A DNA stretch of 64,000 nt from Taxawa tesnikishii (nom. ined.) (GCA_030247885.1 JAPDRO010000010.1:310001-374000), one strand, 5' to 3'; shown: positions 21,873 through 32,875, numbered from the stretch's first letter. A program made the numbers and translations. Notes: a model not told the origin generated them from the sequence alone.

Positions 21873-22474
21873 ATGGATTACGAACCAAGGCAGAGCCAAG
21901 CTACGCCTGCGAATAAGCAATACCTGAAGCAGCTTACCCCATCTCCAGCGGATCTGCTGCAGCAGCCACCACACGGCATTCAAACGCCAAGCGCATTATT
22001 GCACCCTAGTGTCCCTAAGGCTACACCCTCCCCTTGCAGTCGACGCTACTTTTGACCGAACTGCCGCAGCTCTTTGAGACACCGTCACTAGAGCTCTTAG
22101 CCGGTCCGCTAGCGAAAGAAGCAGCAATAGCGTTCTGGTTCCCTTACGTTTTTAGTGAACGGCTCACAGCCTCTAACAGCACCGTGTCTGATAGCGCCAG
22201 CCCTAGCAGCGCTAGTTCTAGAAGCACTGATCGTTACAATATCTATTGTGACTGTTTGACCACGGTTGGTCACGATGAACACTCCACTAGAGAAGAACTC
22301 GAAGCGCTTGCAACATCGTGCACTCGAAGAACAGTAAGGACCGAAAAACCTGCTGCCGACTTGGAAAAGGTGACAGACTGGTTGACGCTTGGAGAGTGGA
22401 CGTGTGTTAACGACAAGCTGGTGTGGTGTGTTACAGCAGCGGCGGTGACTTCGGTGTTCCCTTATGTACAGTAG
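21873..22474 (+). CDS. Hypothetical protein, one frameshift
   Basis: ATG 21873 opens a Gln/Pro-rich frame (MDYEPRQSQATPANKQYLKQ) that passes to the frame ending at 22474 if one C is added in the C4 run 22030-22033, giving exactly 201 codons. The second part is helical (LLLTELPQLFETPSLELLAG), then a Ser-rich linker and a C-terminal EELEALATSC ... DWLTLGEWTCVNDKLVW block. Family not recognised. Confidence 0.45.
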
Positions 22475-22519
22475 GTATGGTTGTGAAAATTTGTACCTAG
22501 GTTCAGGAGCTCTTTACAG

Positions 22520-22963
22520 CTATACGCCTGAATATGTGCATTTGCGTTGTCCACCTCTGGAAGTTAAACACGAAAACTTCACCTCCATTCGTTCTCCGGC
22601 AGGGCTATTCATGGCTCTATCCTGTGTGTCGTGTCTTGTCAGCGTCTTATAGCTTGAGTCATAACTTGGGCACAACTCACGTTTTTCAATGCTTCTTATG
22701 GAGCACCTGTCCGAAGACAGCCGTATCTGGTGTGCCAGAGCTTCGTACCGAAGCATATCGCTGTCGAAATCGCCTGCTGTCTGTTCTTCGAACTGAGATG
22801 GATCGAGCACCGTATGGCAGTCTTGGCGCGGGTCGGATCGCAGTGGATTCGCCTTAACCCTCATCCGCATCTCCGGTGCGGAAGGTGCTGTCTTTGTCCC
22901 CGCTGGGTAGATCATTTGGCCGAGGTAGTCGCGGACGCTGTTGATCACTCCACGTGATATCAT
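22520..22963 (-). CDS. Hypothetical ORF beside element B
   Basis: 147 codons from ATG 22963 (MISRGVINSVRDYLGQMIYP), hydrophilic, with no recognised motif; the 3' end overlaps low-information sequence. Element B begins 123 bp upstream, so any promoter would have been displaced. Could be chance. Confidence 0.25.
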   Translation of the reverse strand: MISRGVINSVRDYLGQMIYPAGTKTAPSAPEMRMRVKANPLRSDPRQDCHTVLDPSQFEEQTAGDFDSDMLRYEALAHQIRLSSDRCSIRSIEKRELCPSYDSSYKTLTRHDTQDRAMNSPAGERMEVKFSCLTSRGGQRKCTYSGV

Positions 22964-23085
22964 TGACTAACGGCTATCGATTGAGATATTGCGTTCATAC
23001 CGGAAGTGACGATCTCCAGCAGCGAAAGAAACCGAAAATGTAAGCGCCATGTCGTTGTTGTTTACGGAGTCGCAGTCACTACCTA

Positions 23086-25221
23086 CCGTGTCCGTGCGCG
23101 TGATGCGCCCGAACGCGTGATGCGCGCAATCACCAACATCACAACTTTGCAAAAATGAGGCTGTAGAGCCACACACAAAAGCAATTATCACAGGGTTTCT
23201 TGATGGAGTCTTCTATAGACCTATGCGACTAACTTTGCCTATACATATCTTTGTGGAAGTGTTGAGGTGCGGCCGCGGCGGGTGGTTGTTGTAGGAGCTT
23301 CCCGTGCTGGGCTTGCAGGCGCAGCACCCCTACGAGTAGCCCTAGCACCACAATTCTGCTTCTTCCCAGGTGCTACACTTTGTGAAGCCTTACGCTTGCC
23401 CCTTTGAGATGATTGTGCAGCTTTCTTGCTGTCTTTCTCCTCCTTTTTGCGCTGTCGCTTAGCTTTCCGTGCATCAATCTCCGTGCGCTCTTGCGCCTTC
23501 CTCTCGTCACGCTCTTCCTTCTCCCGCACTGCCTTCTCACGCTTCTCCTCTGCAATCTTCTCATTGTAGAGCTTATTAGCACGCTTCAACTCCTTCATCT
23601 TTGACTTTTCAAGCTCTTCTTCGTGCCTCATCTCCTTCCCAATGCGCTCTCTAATCTTGGCTTCTCTGAACGATCGAGGTGACCAAAAGTGTGAAGGTCC
23701 CCAGGGGTTCTTGTCATGTTGCTGCAGATCAAGTGCCTTACTCTTCTTCTCCTGCTTCTTCTTATGACTAAGAGACTCAACAAGTCCCTCAACTTCTTGA
23801 TTCAGTAGCTGGTTACTGATACAGGTGTGGTGGAGTGTGTGCCTCAGCACCCGCGCGTCCTTGCTGGTCTTATCCTTCCCACTCCGCAGCAGAATCCTGT
23901 CAATTCTGCGCCATTCTGAGCTGCTGTAGTATGAAGCAGATGATGCCGATGAGCTGGCATTATCTGATCTAGGTGGTGCAAACCTATCGAGTATAACGTT
24001 AGGGTTGAAGGGGTATACTCCTGCTGCCTTGAAGGCCTTCTGTATGTTGGCTTCTGTGAAGGGGGACACCCATGCGGCCCAGAATAAGCTGAAGAAATCA
24101 CCTTTCTTCACTGGCAGCAATCCCTTGCTACTGAACAGTCGCTGGGTAAGCTGCTTTGAGTATGCTTGTGCTAATGGACTGAACAACACCACATCAAGCG
24201 GCTGAAGCGTGTGGGTGCTGTAAGGTGGATAGATAGCCAACAGAATCTTGTTCAGATGACAGTACTTCAAGAACAGCTTGCTGATATGGCTGCCGTGGCC
24301 GTCTACAACAAGTAGCCGCCACTTTCTCCGAGCTGGCTCCTTAGTGTTGGCATCAAACACCCGCTGAAGCCAGGCAAGGCCTGCGTCATTGTTCGACCAG
24401 CCATTTGGAGTGACGTTGACATATACATGGTGTTTCTTAACGTCCACATCGCTCACCCAGCTCGCTTGGACCTTCTTTGAGTCGGCGGAGTAGATGAGGC
24501 CTGGCGGAAGTGCAACTCCAGAAGCTCCCACGCAAGCTATAAGCGTGATCCATTCACGATTGCCATCGTGGAGCGCTTGCCTGTACTTCTTCTCCTTCCA
24601 TTTGGTCTTGGTGAAGATCCTCTTGCTCTTGCCAATACTTCCAATCATAAAGCCTTTCTCATCCATATTGTATGTATGCTCAGGCTCTATTGAGTAATCT
24701 TCAATCTTTGTGCGCAGCATGTCGAAGTAGAGCTTATGTTTGTCATATGAATCGGCGGCGTGGCGATCGGCAGCCATGGCGGAGGTCCATCGAGGTATCA
24801 GCTCATCCGAGTGTCGGTTGATGAATCGGGAAACCCAGCCATCAGAGACAAGCTTTTTGGCTATACAGGACGCGAAAGATTGAATCATTTCACACGTAGG
24901 AGGTAGGTGTTGCTCTGTTAACTCATCTATATAAGCTACAAGCTCTGCCTCTTCGTGGGGGTGAGGTGTTGTTGGTTGATGCTCTTCATCGCGTGTGGCT
25001 GGGTTTCCCCCTCGGTAAGTTCGCGTCAAAGTTGATCGCACAACACCGTGCTTTTCAGCAATCTTGGTCCAGGGGATATCTTCTTCATATTCAAAAGTAT
25101 CACACTCTGCAAGGGCTTCTTCTAGCGACGTTGTGGTGTTGACTTATGTGGGTGTGAAGTATAGGTGCATAACCAGTGTTCGTGCATCACGCGTTCGGGC
25201 GCATCACGCGCACAGACACGA
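23086..25221 (-). mobile_element. Pogo-type DNA transposon B
   Basis: TIRs start CCGTGTCCGTGCGCGTG on the left; the right end is 25221, with 38-bp ends differing at two positions. Each TIR holds gcgtgatgcgc twice. The left target is TA (23084-23085); on the right the bases are TG, so the duplication has decayed or the flank was rearranged. The right flank lies inside a copy of family C with no matching left half. Confidence 0.9.
23239..25131 (-). CDS. Pogo-type DDE transposase (element B), ATG lost
   Basis: An uninterrupted frame of about 630 codons carries HTH_psq (DIPWTKIAEKHGVVRSTLTR), CENP-B HTH (KLVSDGWVSRFINRH), and the DD35D core with MDEKGFM, VVDGHGSH and LQPLDVV, then PFNPNVIL and a basic coiled-coil tail. 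It is clearly paralogous to the transposase of A. Where A has its two start ATGs, B reads ACG TCG CTA, with an in-frame stop shortly upstream, so no ATG precedes the DNA-binding domain. Initiation at ACG or GTG is conceivable; otherwise the protein would lose its HTH region. Every catalytic residue is still present. Confidence 0.85.
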   Translation of the reverse strand, partial: TSLEEALAECDTFEYEEDIPWTKIAEKHGVVRSTLTRTYRGGNPATRDEEHQPTTPHPHEEAELVAYIDELTEQHLPPTCEMIQSFASCIAKKLVSDGWVSRFINRHSDELIPRWTSAMAADRHAADSYDKHKLYFDMLRTKIEDYSIEPEHTYNMDEKGFMIGSIGKSKRIFTKTKWKEKKYRQALHDGNREWITLIACVGASGVALPPGLIYSADSKKVQASWVSDVDVKKHHVYVNVTPNGWSNNDAGLAWLQRVFDANTKEPARRKWRLLVVDGHGSHISKLFLKYCHLNKILLAIYPPYSTHTLQPLDVVLFSPLAQAYSKQLTQRLFSSKGLLPVKKGDFFSLFWAAWVSPFTEANIQKAFKAAGVYPFNPNVILDRFAPPRSDNASSSASSASYYSSSEWRRIDRILLRSGKDKTSKDARVLRHTLHHTCISNQLLNQEVEGLVESLSHKKKQEKKSKALDLQQHDKNPWGPSHFWSPRSFREAKIRERIGKEMRHEEELEKSKMKELKRANKLYNEKIAEEKREKAVREKEERDERKAQERTEIDARKAKRQRKKEEKDSKKAAQSSQRGKRKASQSVAPGKKQNCGARATRRGAAPASPAREAPTTTTRRGRTSTLPQRYV

Positions 25222-26680
25222 TGACCGAGGAACTCCGACGCGGACGCGTCTAGCTGTCGAAGACTTCACGACCATCTCCTCGACCGATCGGCGAGAAGTG
25301 GCTTGACGGCTTCAAGATTCGTCATCCGGAGATCGCAGGCATCTGGACTCGTCAGATCGATGGCGCTCGCTTCAATGCGACGAGTTACGAGGGTGTAGAG
25401 AGGTGGTTTGATACGGTGACGGAGCTTTTCCTGCAATACCAGTACCCTCTGGAGCGCGTCTATAACATGGATGAGTCTGGCTTTGCTGTCGAAGCGAGCC
25501 AAACATTAAGAGCATTGGTTAACATACGCGAGACAGCTAGTTGGAAGCAGATCGGAAGCAGACAAGAGTGGATAACGGCGATCGAGTGTGTGAGTGCTGC
25601 TGGGGTCGCTGTGCCTCTCTTGATCATCTTCAAGGCAAAACACACCAACACAGCTTAGGTGCCTGCGCACACGCCTCCGAACTGGAGGCTCTCGGCTAGC
25701 AGCAGCGGCCGGACGTCTGATAGCCACGGTTTCCAGTGGCTGACCACTGTTTTTGACCCATTGACGCGGCCTAACGACCCTACGGCACGGCGACTACTGA
25801 TCATGGACGGCCATAGTAGTTACATAACTGCGAAAGTGATCGCTTTCTGCATGGGGAATGCGATTGACCTGCTCATCCTGCCGCCTCATTGTTCGCACAT
25901 ACTCCAGCCGCTCGATGTAGGGGTGTTTGCGCCGTTGAAGCGCGCGCTGGCTTCGGAGACCGACGCTGCTTTACGACTCGACACTGGCCGCATATCGCGC
26001 GTAGAGTGGACGGAGATGTATATACGTGCGAGAGCTAAGGCGCTTACTACTCGCAACATCCTCGGTGGATGGAGAGAAGCTGGCCTCCACCCTCTAAATC
26101 TCGTGACAGTGCTTGAGAAACTGCCAAAGATCTCGACCACGGCGGATTCGCTACCGCATACACCGCCCGAAAAACCCGATCTGGATCTTTCGCTGCTAGA
26201 CGGCTCTCCTCCAGACGACACCGAAACACGCGAAGCAAACACGCTACTTAATTCGGCCATTAAGGCTGTCCCGGGTCTTGCTTCTCCGGTAAAGCGGTAT
26301 ACTGTGCGGATGACTCGCGCTTTGGAAACAACGCATAGCGAGAACGTCACTTCGCGGAAATAGGTGAAAGGGCAATAGGAGCTTCTTAGTACCCGAAAGA
26401 CTCGGATAAAGGGAAGCGGGTCGCATTAAAGGGAAGGTTTGTGTTTAGCACGGAAGAAGCGCCTGAGATAGCGAAGGCAGCCGAAGCGGAGTCGTCCGCC
26501 AAAAACCGGGCGGACGGCCACGCAAGCGTCCAATCAAAGGAACACTCGGGGATAAGGAAGAAGAAGAGCCAGAGAATCCATATAGCGACTCAGATTCTGA
26601 TTGCATTGTTATTGCGGTGCGCAAATAGCAATTAAACTATGGAGTTCGCGTTTTCGAGTCTCGCTTACCCGTCAACTACG
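25222..26680 (+). mobile_element. 5'-truncated, mutated copy of pogo family C
   Basis: Closely matches the intact transposase at 52688-54379 from its residue ~95 (RGRVQLSRTS) to the C-terminus and into a decayed right terminus near 26680. DNA-binding residues and the left TIR are missing. Compared with the intact copy, stops at 25656, about 26361 and about 26376 arise from TGG-to-TAG, CAG-to-TAG and CAG-to-TAG, all CpA-to-TpA type changes. The catalytic blocks MDESGFAV, IMDGHSSYI and LQPLDVGVF are still readable. Confidence 0.9.
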
Positions 26681-26932
26681 TTGTAAGCTATGCACAGACT
26701 TGCCGCCCGTATAAGCTGTCCCAACGCGCTACCTTCCGCCTAAGCACCTTCGTTCTGTCGTCTCAGCAAGGATCCCAAGTCTGTTTCACAGGGTTAGGAT
26801 GAGGGTTAACCATGACCCTAAGGCCGCCATGTCTATATCACCATCTTCCACTTCAACATATCTTTTCCACAATCTCATCTCTTCTTGATTCCAACTCCGC
26901 GCCGTCCCAATTGGCGCTAACGTACCGTCCGT

Positions 26933-27700
26933 TCAGCCAGCCGCGCTCTTTTTCACCAGCCACACGAGGAACGCGCCACACAGACCTGGATCATCTGTAA
27001 GAAGCTCTAGCACATCCTTCGGCATACCAGGAGGTGGGGAGGTCCGCACAGCGCCCGGATGCACGGCGTACGCGAAAGCGCCTTCAGGTCCATATGTGGT
27101 TGCAACGGCTTCGGTTAAGCGATTGGTTGCAGGGGCGGAGATGTTGAAGCCCAGTGCACCTACACCTTCGGTCGTGAAGTGAGAGGCGAGGCTTGTGATA
27201 TCGACGATTGCTTTGGCACCGTTTGGGGAGGACAGAAGGAGTGGGATAAGGTGTTTTATAAGAGCGAAGCGGCCGATATAATTGAGTTGCATCATCTCCT
27301 GGACTTGCGACACATCAATAGCGTCGAACTTGGAAAACGCAGAGGGGTTGGTAGCAACAAGCCCAGCGTTGATGATAAGGGCATCGAGGCGTCCGTGTTC
27401 TTCTTGGATGACTGCCGCGACGCGCTCGGCTGCGGCTTCAGACCCCGCATCAGCTGCTAGGGCCGATATCTTGACTGTAGATATCTTCGCTAAGCGCTTG
27501 CATGTCTGTTTCGTCTCGTCTAGGGCAGCAAGCGTTCGAGCGGTGAGGATGAGTCCTGTTGGGCCCGCTTGCGCGAATGCTTTCGCTGTCTCTGCGTCAA
27601 TACCGCGACTAGCGCCAATGACGCATACTACGAAAGGCGAAGGCAGTGTTTGAGAAGTGGACTCCAGAGAGGGCGCCGCTTTTTGGTGTAGTGTTGGTGT
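26933..27700 (-). pseudogene. Short-chain dehydrogenase/reductase relic
   Basis: A continuous frame from about 27700 to the stop at 26933 reads FVVCVIGASRGIDAETAKAF (Rossmann TGxxxGxG-type loop), DALIINAGLV (NAG motif), MMQLNYIGRFALIKHLIPLL, IVDITSLASHF (catalytic Ser region) and YAVHPGAVRT, the order and spacing of a classical SDR of about 250 aa. The catalytic YxxxK is replaced: the sequence is GFNISAPATNRL where fungal relatives have Tyr...Lys, so both Tyr and Lys are gone. No in-frame ATG precedes the Rossmann loop; an in-frame stop lies upstream near 27717. Either a 5' exon is missing or the gene is dead. Substrate cannot be told. Confidence 0.75.
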
Positions 27701-28008
27701 GAAATTGAAGCCTGTCTATGGAGGTAGGTGTGGAGGTGTTAAAGTTGCTTGTAGAAATCTGGTGCGAGAGAGATGAAGAGATGGTCGGGCCTTGTAATAC
27801 TGCTAGATTGTTGGTGGGTTGTGGTGGGGTGTGGTGGATTGTTGACTATGGCATGCTCGTAACGTGTTTGCAAGATGGGGCACGCCTACAATTGCAGACT
27901 TGATGACATCACCATTCGGGTCCTTCGGCTCCGGCCGCTCGGTCTTCATGGTCTGAGGTGGCGCTAGCGCTAGTGAAGTACGGAGGGTCTAACCACAACA
28001 CTATAGTA
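27701..28008. other. Intergenic
   Basis: No gene or repeat seen between the SDR relic and the left end of element F. Confidence 0.5.
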
Positions 28009-29347
28009 ACTCGTCAAAAGTATCGGAACTCTTCCCGCGATTGATCGTCGCAACGCGTCAAACCAGAACACCCTCCATCAATTCAACTACTATTATGGCG
28101 CCTCAAACTCGTGCTCTTGCTGCTATCTCGCATAATCGTCGTCGCTATGATGAGCTCTCGCCAGGTACGAGAAATCAGATCGTTGGAGCAGCTGCTGCTA
28201 GTATGCCACAGCGTTAAGATACGCGACCTTTTCAACGTACCAGCTTCCACCATCAACAGGACTATCAACAACGCCTCCAACAATCCACAAGGTGTCTCAA
28301 AACCTCGCTCGGGCCGTCCACAGCATTTTACAGAGCGCACAAAGCGTGCTATCCTTCGTTATGCACGTAACAATCCATTCAAAACCTATCGCGAGCCCTT
28401 CAAGGATCTCCAGCTAGATTGCAGTCATTCAACTGTTTACCGGATTCTAAAGGACCAAGGCATCCAAGACTGGATTGCCAAGAAGCGACCTTTGTTGTCA
28501 GAGGCCTCAGCCAGAAAGAGAAGAGAATGGTGTGAATTACACAAGCATTGGACTGTCAAAGACTGGCTAAAAGTCATCTTTTCAGACGAGTGTTCTATAG
28601 AGCGTGGAGCTGGCAAACCAGCTGTGTGGGTATGGCGAACGTCTGGCCAAGCACACGACAAAGACAAGGTACAACCATTCAACAAGAGCAAGGACATACG
28701 TGTTATGGTATGGAGTGGTATCTACAATGATCAAAAGGCTGAGTTGATTGTTATGCGCAGAGATATGGAGTCAAAGAAGCAAGGCTACTTAGCAAACTCA
28801 TATATTGATGCTCTTACTATGGGCCTGCTCCCTATACAAGGAAGAACTGCTGTTTCAACAGGATAATGCTGGAGTCCACACAGCAAAAAAGTCAGCAGCT
28901 TTTCTGAAGAAGAATGGCATCAATCTGTCGAAAGACTGGCCTCCATACTCACCAGATTTGAATCCAATTGAGCACCTTTGGGCTATGCTAAAGAAGAAGG
29001 GTTTTGAGCTCTTTCCTGACATGGATCGCTGGTCTGGTAGTAAGGAATTCATTCATGAGAGGATGGAGGATAACCTTGTTAGTGCATGGGACCAGGTTGA
29101 TAGTGAGAAGGTGTACAACTGTATTGCTAGCATGGTAGATAGGATTCAGGTTTGCCTTCACAATGATGGCTGGTACACCAGATACTAAAGAAGATCACTT
29201 TTCCTGAATTATAATGCAAATCCATGATGTTTGAACTATTCTATACTTAGTTTGCTAGTCCATTGCTAGTGTTGTGAGTACAAAGCACGTGGTGGTGCAT
29301 CTGAGGGTAGGATTCAGATTCGGGGAATTCCGGTACTTTTGACGAGT
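28009..29347 (+). mobile_element. Tc1/mariner-type DNA transposon F
   Basis: 1339 bp with TIRs beginning actcgtcaaaagta (left) and its inverse ending at 29347; about 24 bp align with few mismatches. Left target TA at 28007-28008; on the right the corresponding bases are CA, a decayed duplication. One transposase frame fills the inside. A second copy of this terminus is at 42418-42453. Confidence 0.9.
28095..29188 (+). pseudogene. Tc1-like transposase (element F), two frameshifts
   Basis: Starts MAPQTRALAAISHNRRRYDE, then HTH (RYDELSPGTRNQIVGA; KIRDLFNVPASTINRTI), SGRPQHFTERTKRAI, and a DDE_3 core with FSDECSIERG, FQQDNAGVHTAKK and DLNPIEHLWAMLKKKG; the last Asp and Glu are 35 residues apart. 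Two single-base insertions shift the frame, after codon MPQR (about 28215) and within LLPLYKEELL (about 28832). Removing both gives 364 codons. All three catalytic residues remain, so inactivation is recent, but the element cannot supply transposase as it stands. Confidence 0.9.
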
Positions 29348-30160
29348 CACCATAGTATGCGACGAAGAGGCTCGGGCCGAGCTCCCCTATGATGCCCGTC
29401 CTTCGCTAACTTTACGCGGTGGACAGTGCTTGTCTGCGGGAGCTCCATGCGCCGGTGGAATAGTACACAATTCCTCTCCGGGCTCCACGGATTCCTGCTT
29501 AGATTGTCCTAGACAACAAGTCTGCTGCTCACTTAGCCGGTGATTGGTAATCTCCTCACCGGTCTCGAGGCTTAGCATGCAGGAATCGAGCGTATTGCGA
29601 AAGCTGCTAGGACAAACGCGGGGCAAGTTCGTTCTAGCCCCGCGCGTGGGAACGCCCTCGATCCAGGTTCTAGTGCGTTTGCACGGCTCTCGAGACGGCT
29701 GAACAGGGCAACACTAATGCGACTCCTAATCCTTCGGGATTCTAGACCACGCTTCAGACGCGGCTTGCCCATCAGCTACACAAACGGACATAGCTTCTTG
29801 CATGCGCGCCCAACAAGGCGCCCTTGGGAAACGCCTCGCCCACCGCCCACTGTCTGTCACCTCGAACATGCTTCTGCGTATGAACAGTCTGTAATGGAGA
29901 CAGTACCCATATCTTAAGACAAAGATGAAGGCACGGGAGCAGAGAGGAAAAACCGCTTCTCTGAGCCATCGCTTATAATAGATCATGGACGCTAAGCGAA
30001 AGACAAGTACAGCACAACCTGACCAAATACACTGCGAAGTAGTCTGCGCTCCATCTTCCTCGCCCTCGAGTACCTGTCCGATTTCAAGCTTGCGTAGTTG
30101 ACCGCATGGCTTCCCGAATCTCGTCTGTTATGCGGTTAAGGGGAAGCGGCTATAGCCGAT
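29348..30160. other. No supported gene
   Basis: Only short overlapping frames on both strands; a Ser/Arg-rich minus frame at 29572-29986 has no motif. No element ends recognised. Confidence 0.4.
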
Positions 30161-30356
30161 AGAAAGCGGGATCTTGGAAACGGTCCGCATGCGGAGGCAG
30201 ATGGGCGCGCGGAGCAGTACGGCCACCGTCCATCTGCCATCAGTCTGCAGGTCGTAGTCGTATTACGGGATCCAGGACGGGAGGATTCAACCTTGGGATC
30301 GGATTGGGCGAAAAGCTTATCCGATTCCACCATTTTATTTCCCGTTTCCTGGATGG
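30161..30356. repeat. Dispersed ~190-bp repeat, copy 1
   Basis: Aligns over its length with 48385-48552: both have gcat..gaggcaga.ggg, accgtc.atctgcc, an aagctt and a cccgtttcc near the end. Diverged, no coding motif, possibly a piece of an unrecognised element. Confidence 0.6.
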
Positions 30357-30521
30357 GTGAGAATGCTATCCCTACTCATAGAGAGCAAGCCAAGACGCAG
30401 CCTTACGCTAGGACGAAGGAGGGAAAGTGCAAATACGCAGGTTGTGTTTGTGCATCGTTTAAGAGCTCAGCCTCGGACCTCTTCCACTTGGAGACGTTTC
30501 AAAAGCGCCCGCATTCCAGAG

Positions 30522-30755
30522 CGTGCTAGAAGCCAAGCAGGACACATGAGACAAGGGAGCCATCTTCCTGCGGTTCACCGGTACAGACCCGACCGTGACT
30601 TCCTTCCTTGGCCTCCCTCCGGGGTTGGTTGTCAATGTGGTGTCCAGGCTCGACAAGGCGCGCCAGAAAACCTCCGCTGTGTGTCCCGAGCATTTTCTGC
30701 GATCGCCACACCCTTGGTTTTTGAAGAGGTGCTGAGTTCTGTCTTCCGGCTGTAA
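30522..30755 (+). pseudogene. Fragment of F-box-like gene (copy 1)
   Basis: About 75-80% identical by eye to the start of the gene at 44688-45490, from within that gene's first intron through FLGLPPGLVVNVVSRLDKA into FEEVL, where it stops. The frame is broken once between DKAR and LRCVSRAF. It still reads CGA at the codon that is TGA in the longer copy. Confidence 0.7.
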
Positions 30756-31561
30756 GCCCTCAGTTTTCCTTTTCTGAACATCACACTATCAAAGCCTTTT
30801 TATCCGCGCCGCGCTAGCAGTATGTTGCCTTGATTGAGCTAGGCAATTTTTCTGCCAGGAAGTTCGGTAACTACCAAGACCTTTGCCATGGCTTCTGGTG
30901 TGCTTGCTTAGACCGGTCCAAGGGTTCCGGCTACGCCATGGCGAAAGATGCGGAGAAGTCGGGGAACGAGCTCGTGGAGTGTCTTCCCGAGCCTTCTACT
31001 GACGAGCAACTGAGATGTGATATGTTCGTCGACTGCACACGCGGAACGGCAACCACGGTTGTATGCTCCACACGCGGAACGCGCATCCCGCTGATCTCAG
31101 TAGCTTTAACAACGACCGGCAAATCGAAGTCCGTGCGGTACCTCCACGTGGATGTTTCGAATTGGGAGCTGACATGATGATCTTGGACACATTGGATAAC
31201 ATTCTCGTTGCATAAGGCCCACAGTTCAACCCGATATTTGGTACGACGAGACCTTCAAGCGCGACCGGAAGTCGCAGAAGGAACAATGTAGCTGGAACAG
31301 TTGTAGCCCTAGCGTATGCACCGCAAACAGTTAGTCGGACGCGATGTACGAGGGCTGGCTGCCTACGCTACAATGCTTCGCTCGGGGAACCTTTCTGAAT
31401 CTTGACTTGATTTCATCACCTTACTTGATGTTCATAACGAGGAGGTCTATGAGGTACACAACTTGTACGATACAAGTTGCAGATACGCGCCGCGACCCCA
31501 TCACCGAAGGTTTAGCATGCAACACAATCTCAGGCTTTGCCATCGTTCAAGCGCTCGCGCG
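30756..31561. other. No supported gene
   Basis: A plus frame at 30830-31177 lacks motif and splice support. No repeats recognised. Confidence 0.4.
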
Positions 31562-32875
31562 TTAGGCTTTATGGACTTCCGACATGCTTATTCTCCTGTG
31601 CGCTATCGTAGTGACACGCGGCTCCACCGCTGTAGGATATCTGGAAGAACAAGGATCGTCAACGTGATGAAGAGCGTTAGTGGAAACGCCAAGATGAGCT
31701 GGGAGTGGGTCCTGTAGAAAGCTCGGTGCACCGGTGCTGCTACCAAGCAGGTACGGGAAATGCCTTGAGATGAGCGCTTTGAGAGTCGGCAACGAAGCGG
31801 TGACGATTGCCACGTTCGCCTCGGTTGAAGACCAGTATGCTGCAGCGACATTGTCCCAAGAGGGATCTGTGCTGATCGAGATTTGGTGCAGGTATTTCAA
31901 TCGAAGGATAGACACAAGGCAGACGCTAGGGAACTTCAACATTAGCCGGACATCCTTGCAAACCCGTTCGTCGTATGGGGTCGAAGCACTGCTGGAAGCC
32001 TAAGGGAAGACCTACAACCCGCCCAAAGCAAACACGCCTATCAGGCCAACCTTCTGCCTCCTCGGCAGCCGCAGGCGTTGCAAAGACGGCAACGGAAGGA
32101 TAAAGATGGCGATGTCCGTAAGGATGTTGAGCGAGGCATTGGTGAACCATACGGCCTCCTTGTTGAGGCAGTGACCATCAGAAATACTCTGGTCCCAGAA
32201 GTATGCGACTGGGGTACAGATGCAGATGTTGCTTAGGATGGACCACAAAGCTGTCGAGTCTCGTCAGCTATGAGCTGCGGCGACTAAGGAGGGTTGTAGT
32301 GCACCGTATGTGATACAGACAGCACCAACCGCATAGATAGCCCGGCAGACCGGTAATCCTACAAACAGCCGATGATACTGGAGAAGGACGGAAACCTTGG
32401 TCAGAACCAACGAGCACTGGTATAGGGGAACGCTTGCGTAGAAGGCCTGTCCGGTCATGAGCGCAAGACGTAGAAAACCACGTGTAACCGGACTGACCTT
32501 CAGCAGCAGCATCTTCTGATCTGTTGCAAGAGTGGCCATGTGCCTCCCCAAACCGTACGTGACTTCTGCAATTCCGGTCAGCAACTGCTCACAAATAAGA
32601 CCGAGCCACTCACCGATACAGACCGTAACCGTCAGAGCGACAGAAGATGTCTGCGCACCTTAATGAGGCAAACCGAGAGCGTGGATGCAAGCTGCACTCA
32701 CGAACGCTAGTACGATCATACAATCCTCAAAACCGAAGGTCTTGAGGATTGCTATCCGAGTGGTTATCCGTAGTGAAAGAATAACGAAGGCGATAGCCGT
32801 GAGGGTGCAGGAGATCACAAGCGCTTCGGCGCCTCTCGAGGCCTGAACACTGGAGAGATCATGTGGTCTGTCCAT
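31562..32875 (-). CDS. Fungal rhodopsin-like (PTH11-related) integral membrane protein
   Basis: Minus-strand multi-exon gene starting MDRPHDLSSVQASRG (32875). Exon 1 holds two membrane segments (ALVISCTLTAIAFVILSLRI; FEDCMIVLAFVSAACIHAL); exon 2 (from 32565) VTYGLGRHMA, then VLTKVSVLLQYHRLF; a 54-nt intron 32251-32304; exon 3 SILSNICICTPVAYFWD (classic family block) and LNILTDIAIFILPLPSL; a 93-nt intron 31926-32018; exon 4 SILRLKYLHQ, STEANVAIVTASLPTLK. This is the fungal rhodopsin-domain family, seven-helix proteins of unknown ligand. The first intron is probably 32566-32673 (weak donor GTTTGC gives the phase E-VTYGLG); a better GTGAGT donor at about 32613 does not keep frame. Complete but with that one uncertain junction. 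Confidence 0.85.

Noticed and set aside
32566-32640. GTGAGT donor for the first intron of the rhodopsin-like gene
   Set aside because: A strong site, but the exon frame needed to reach it meets a stop; the weaker upstream GTTTGC keeps the family reading frame.
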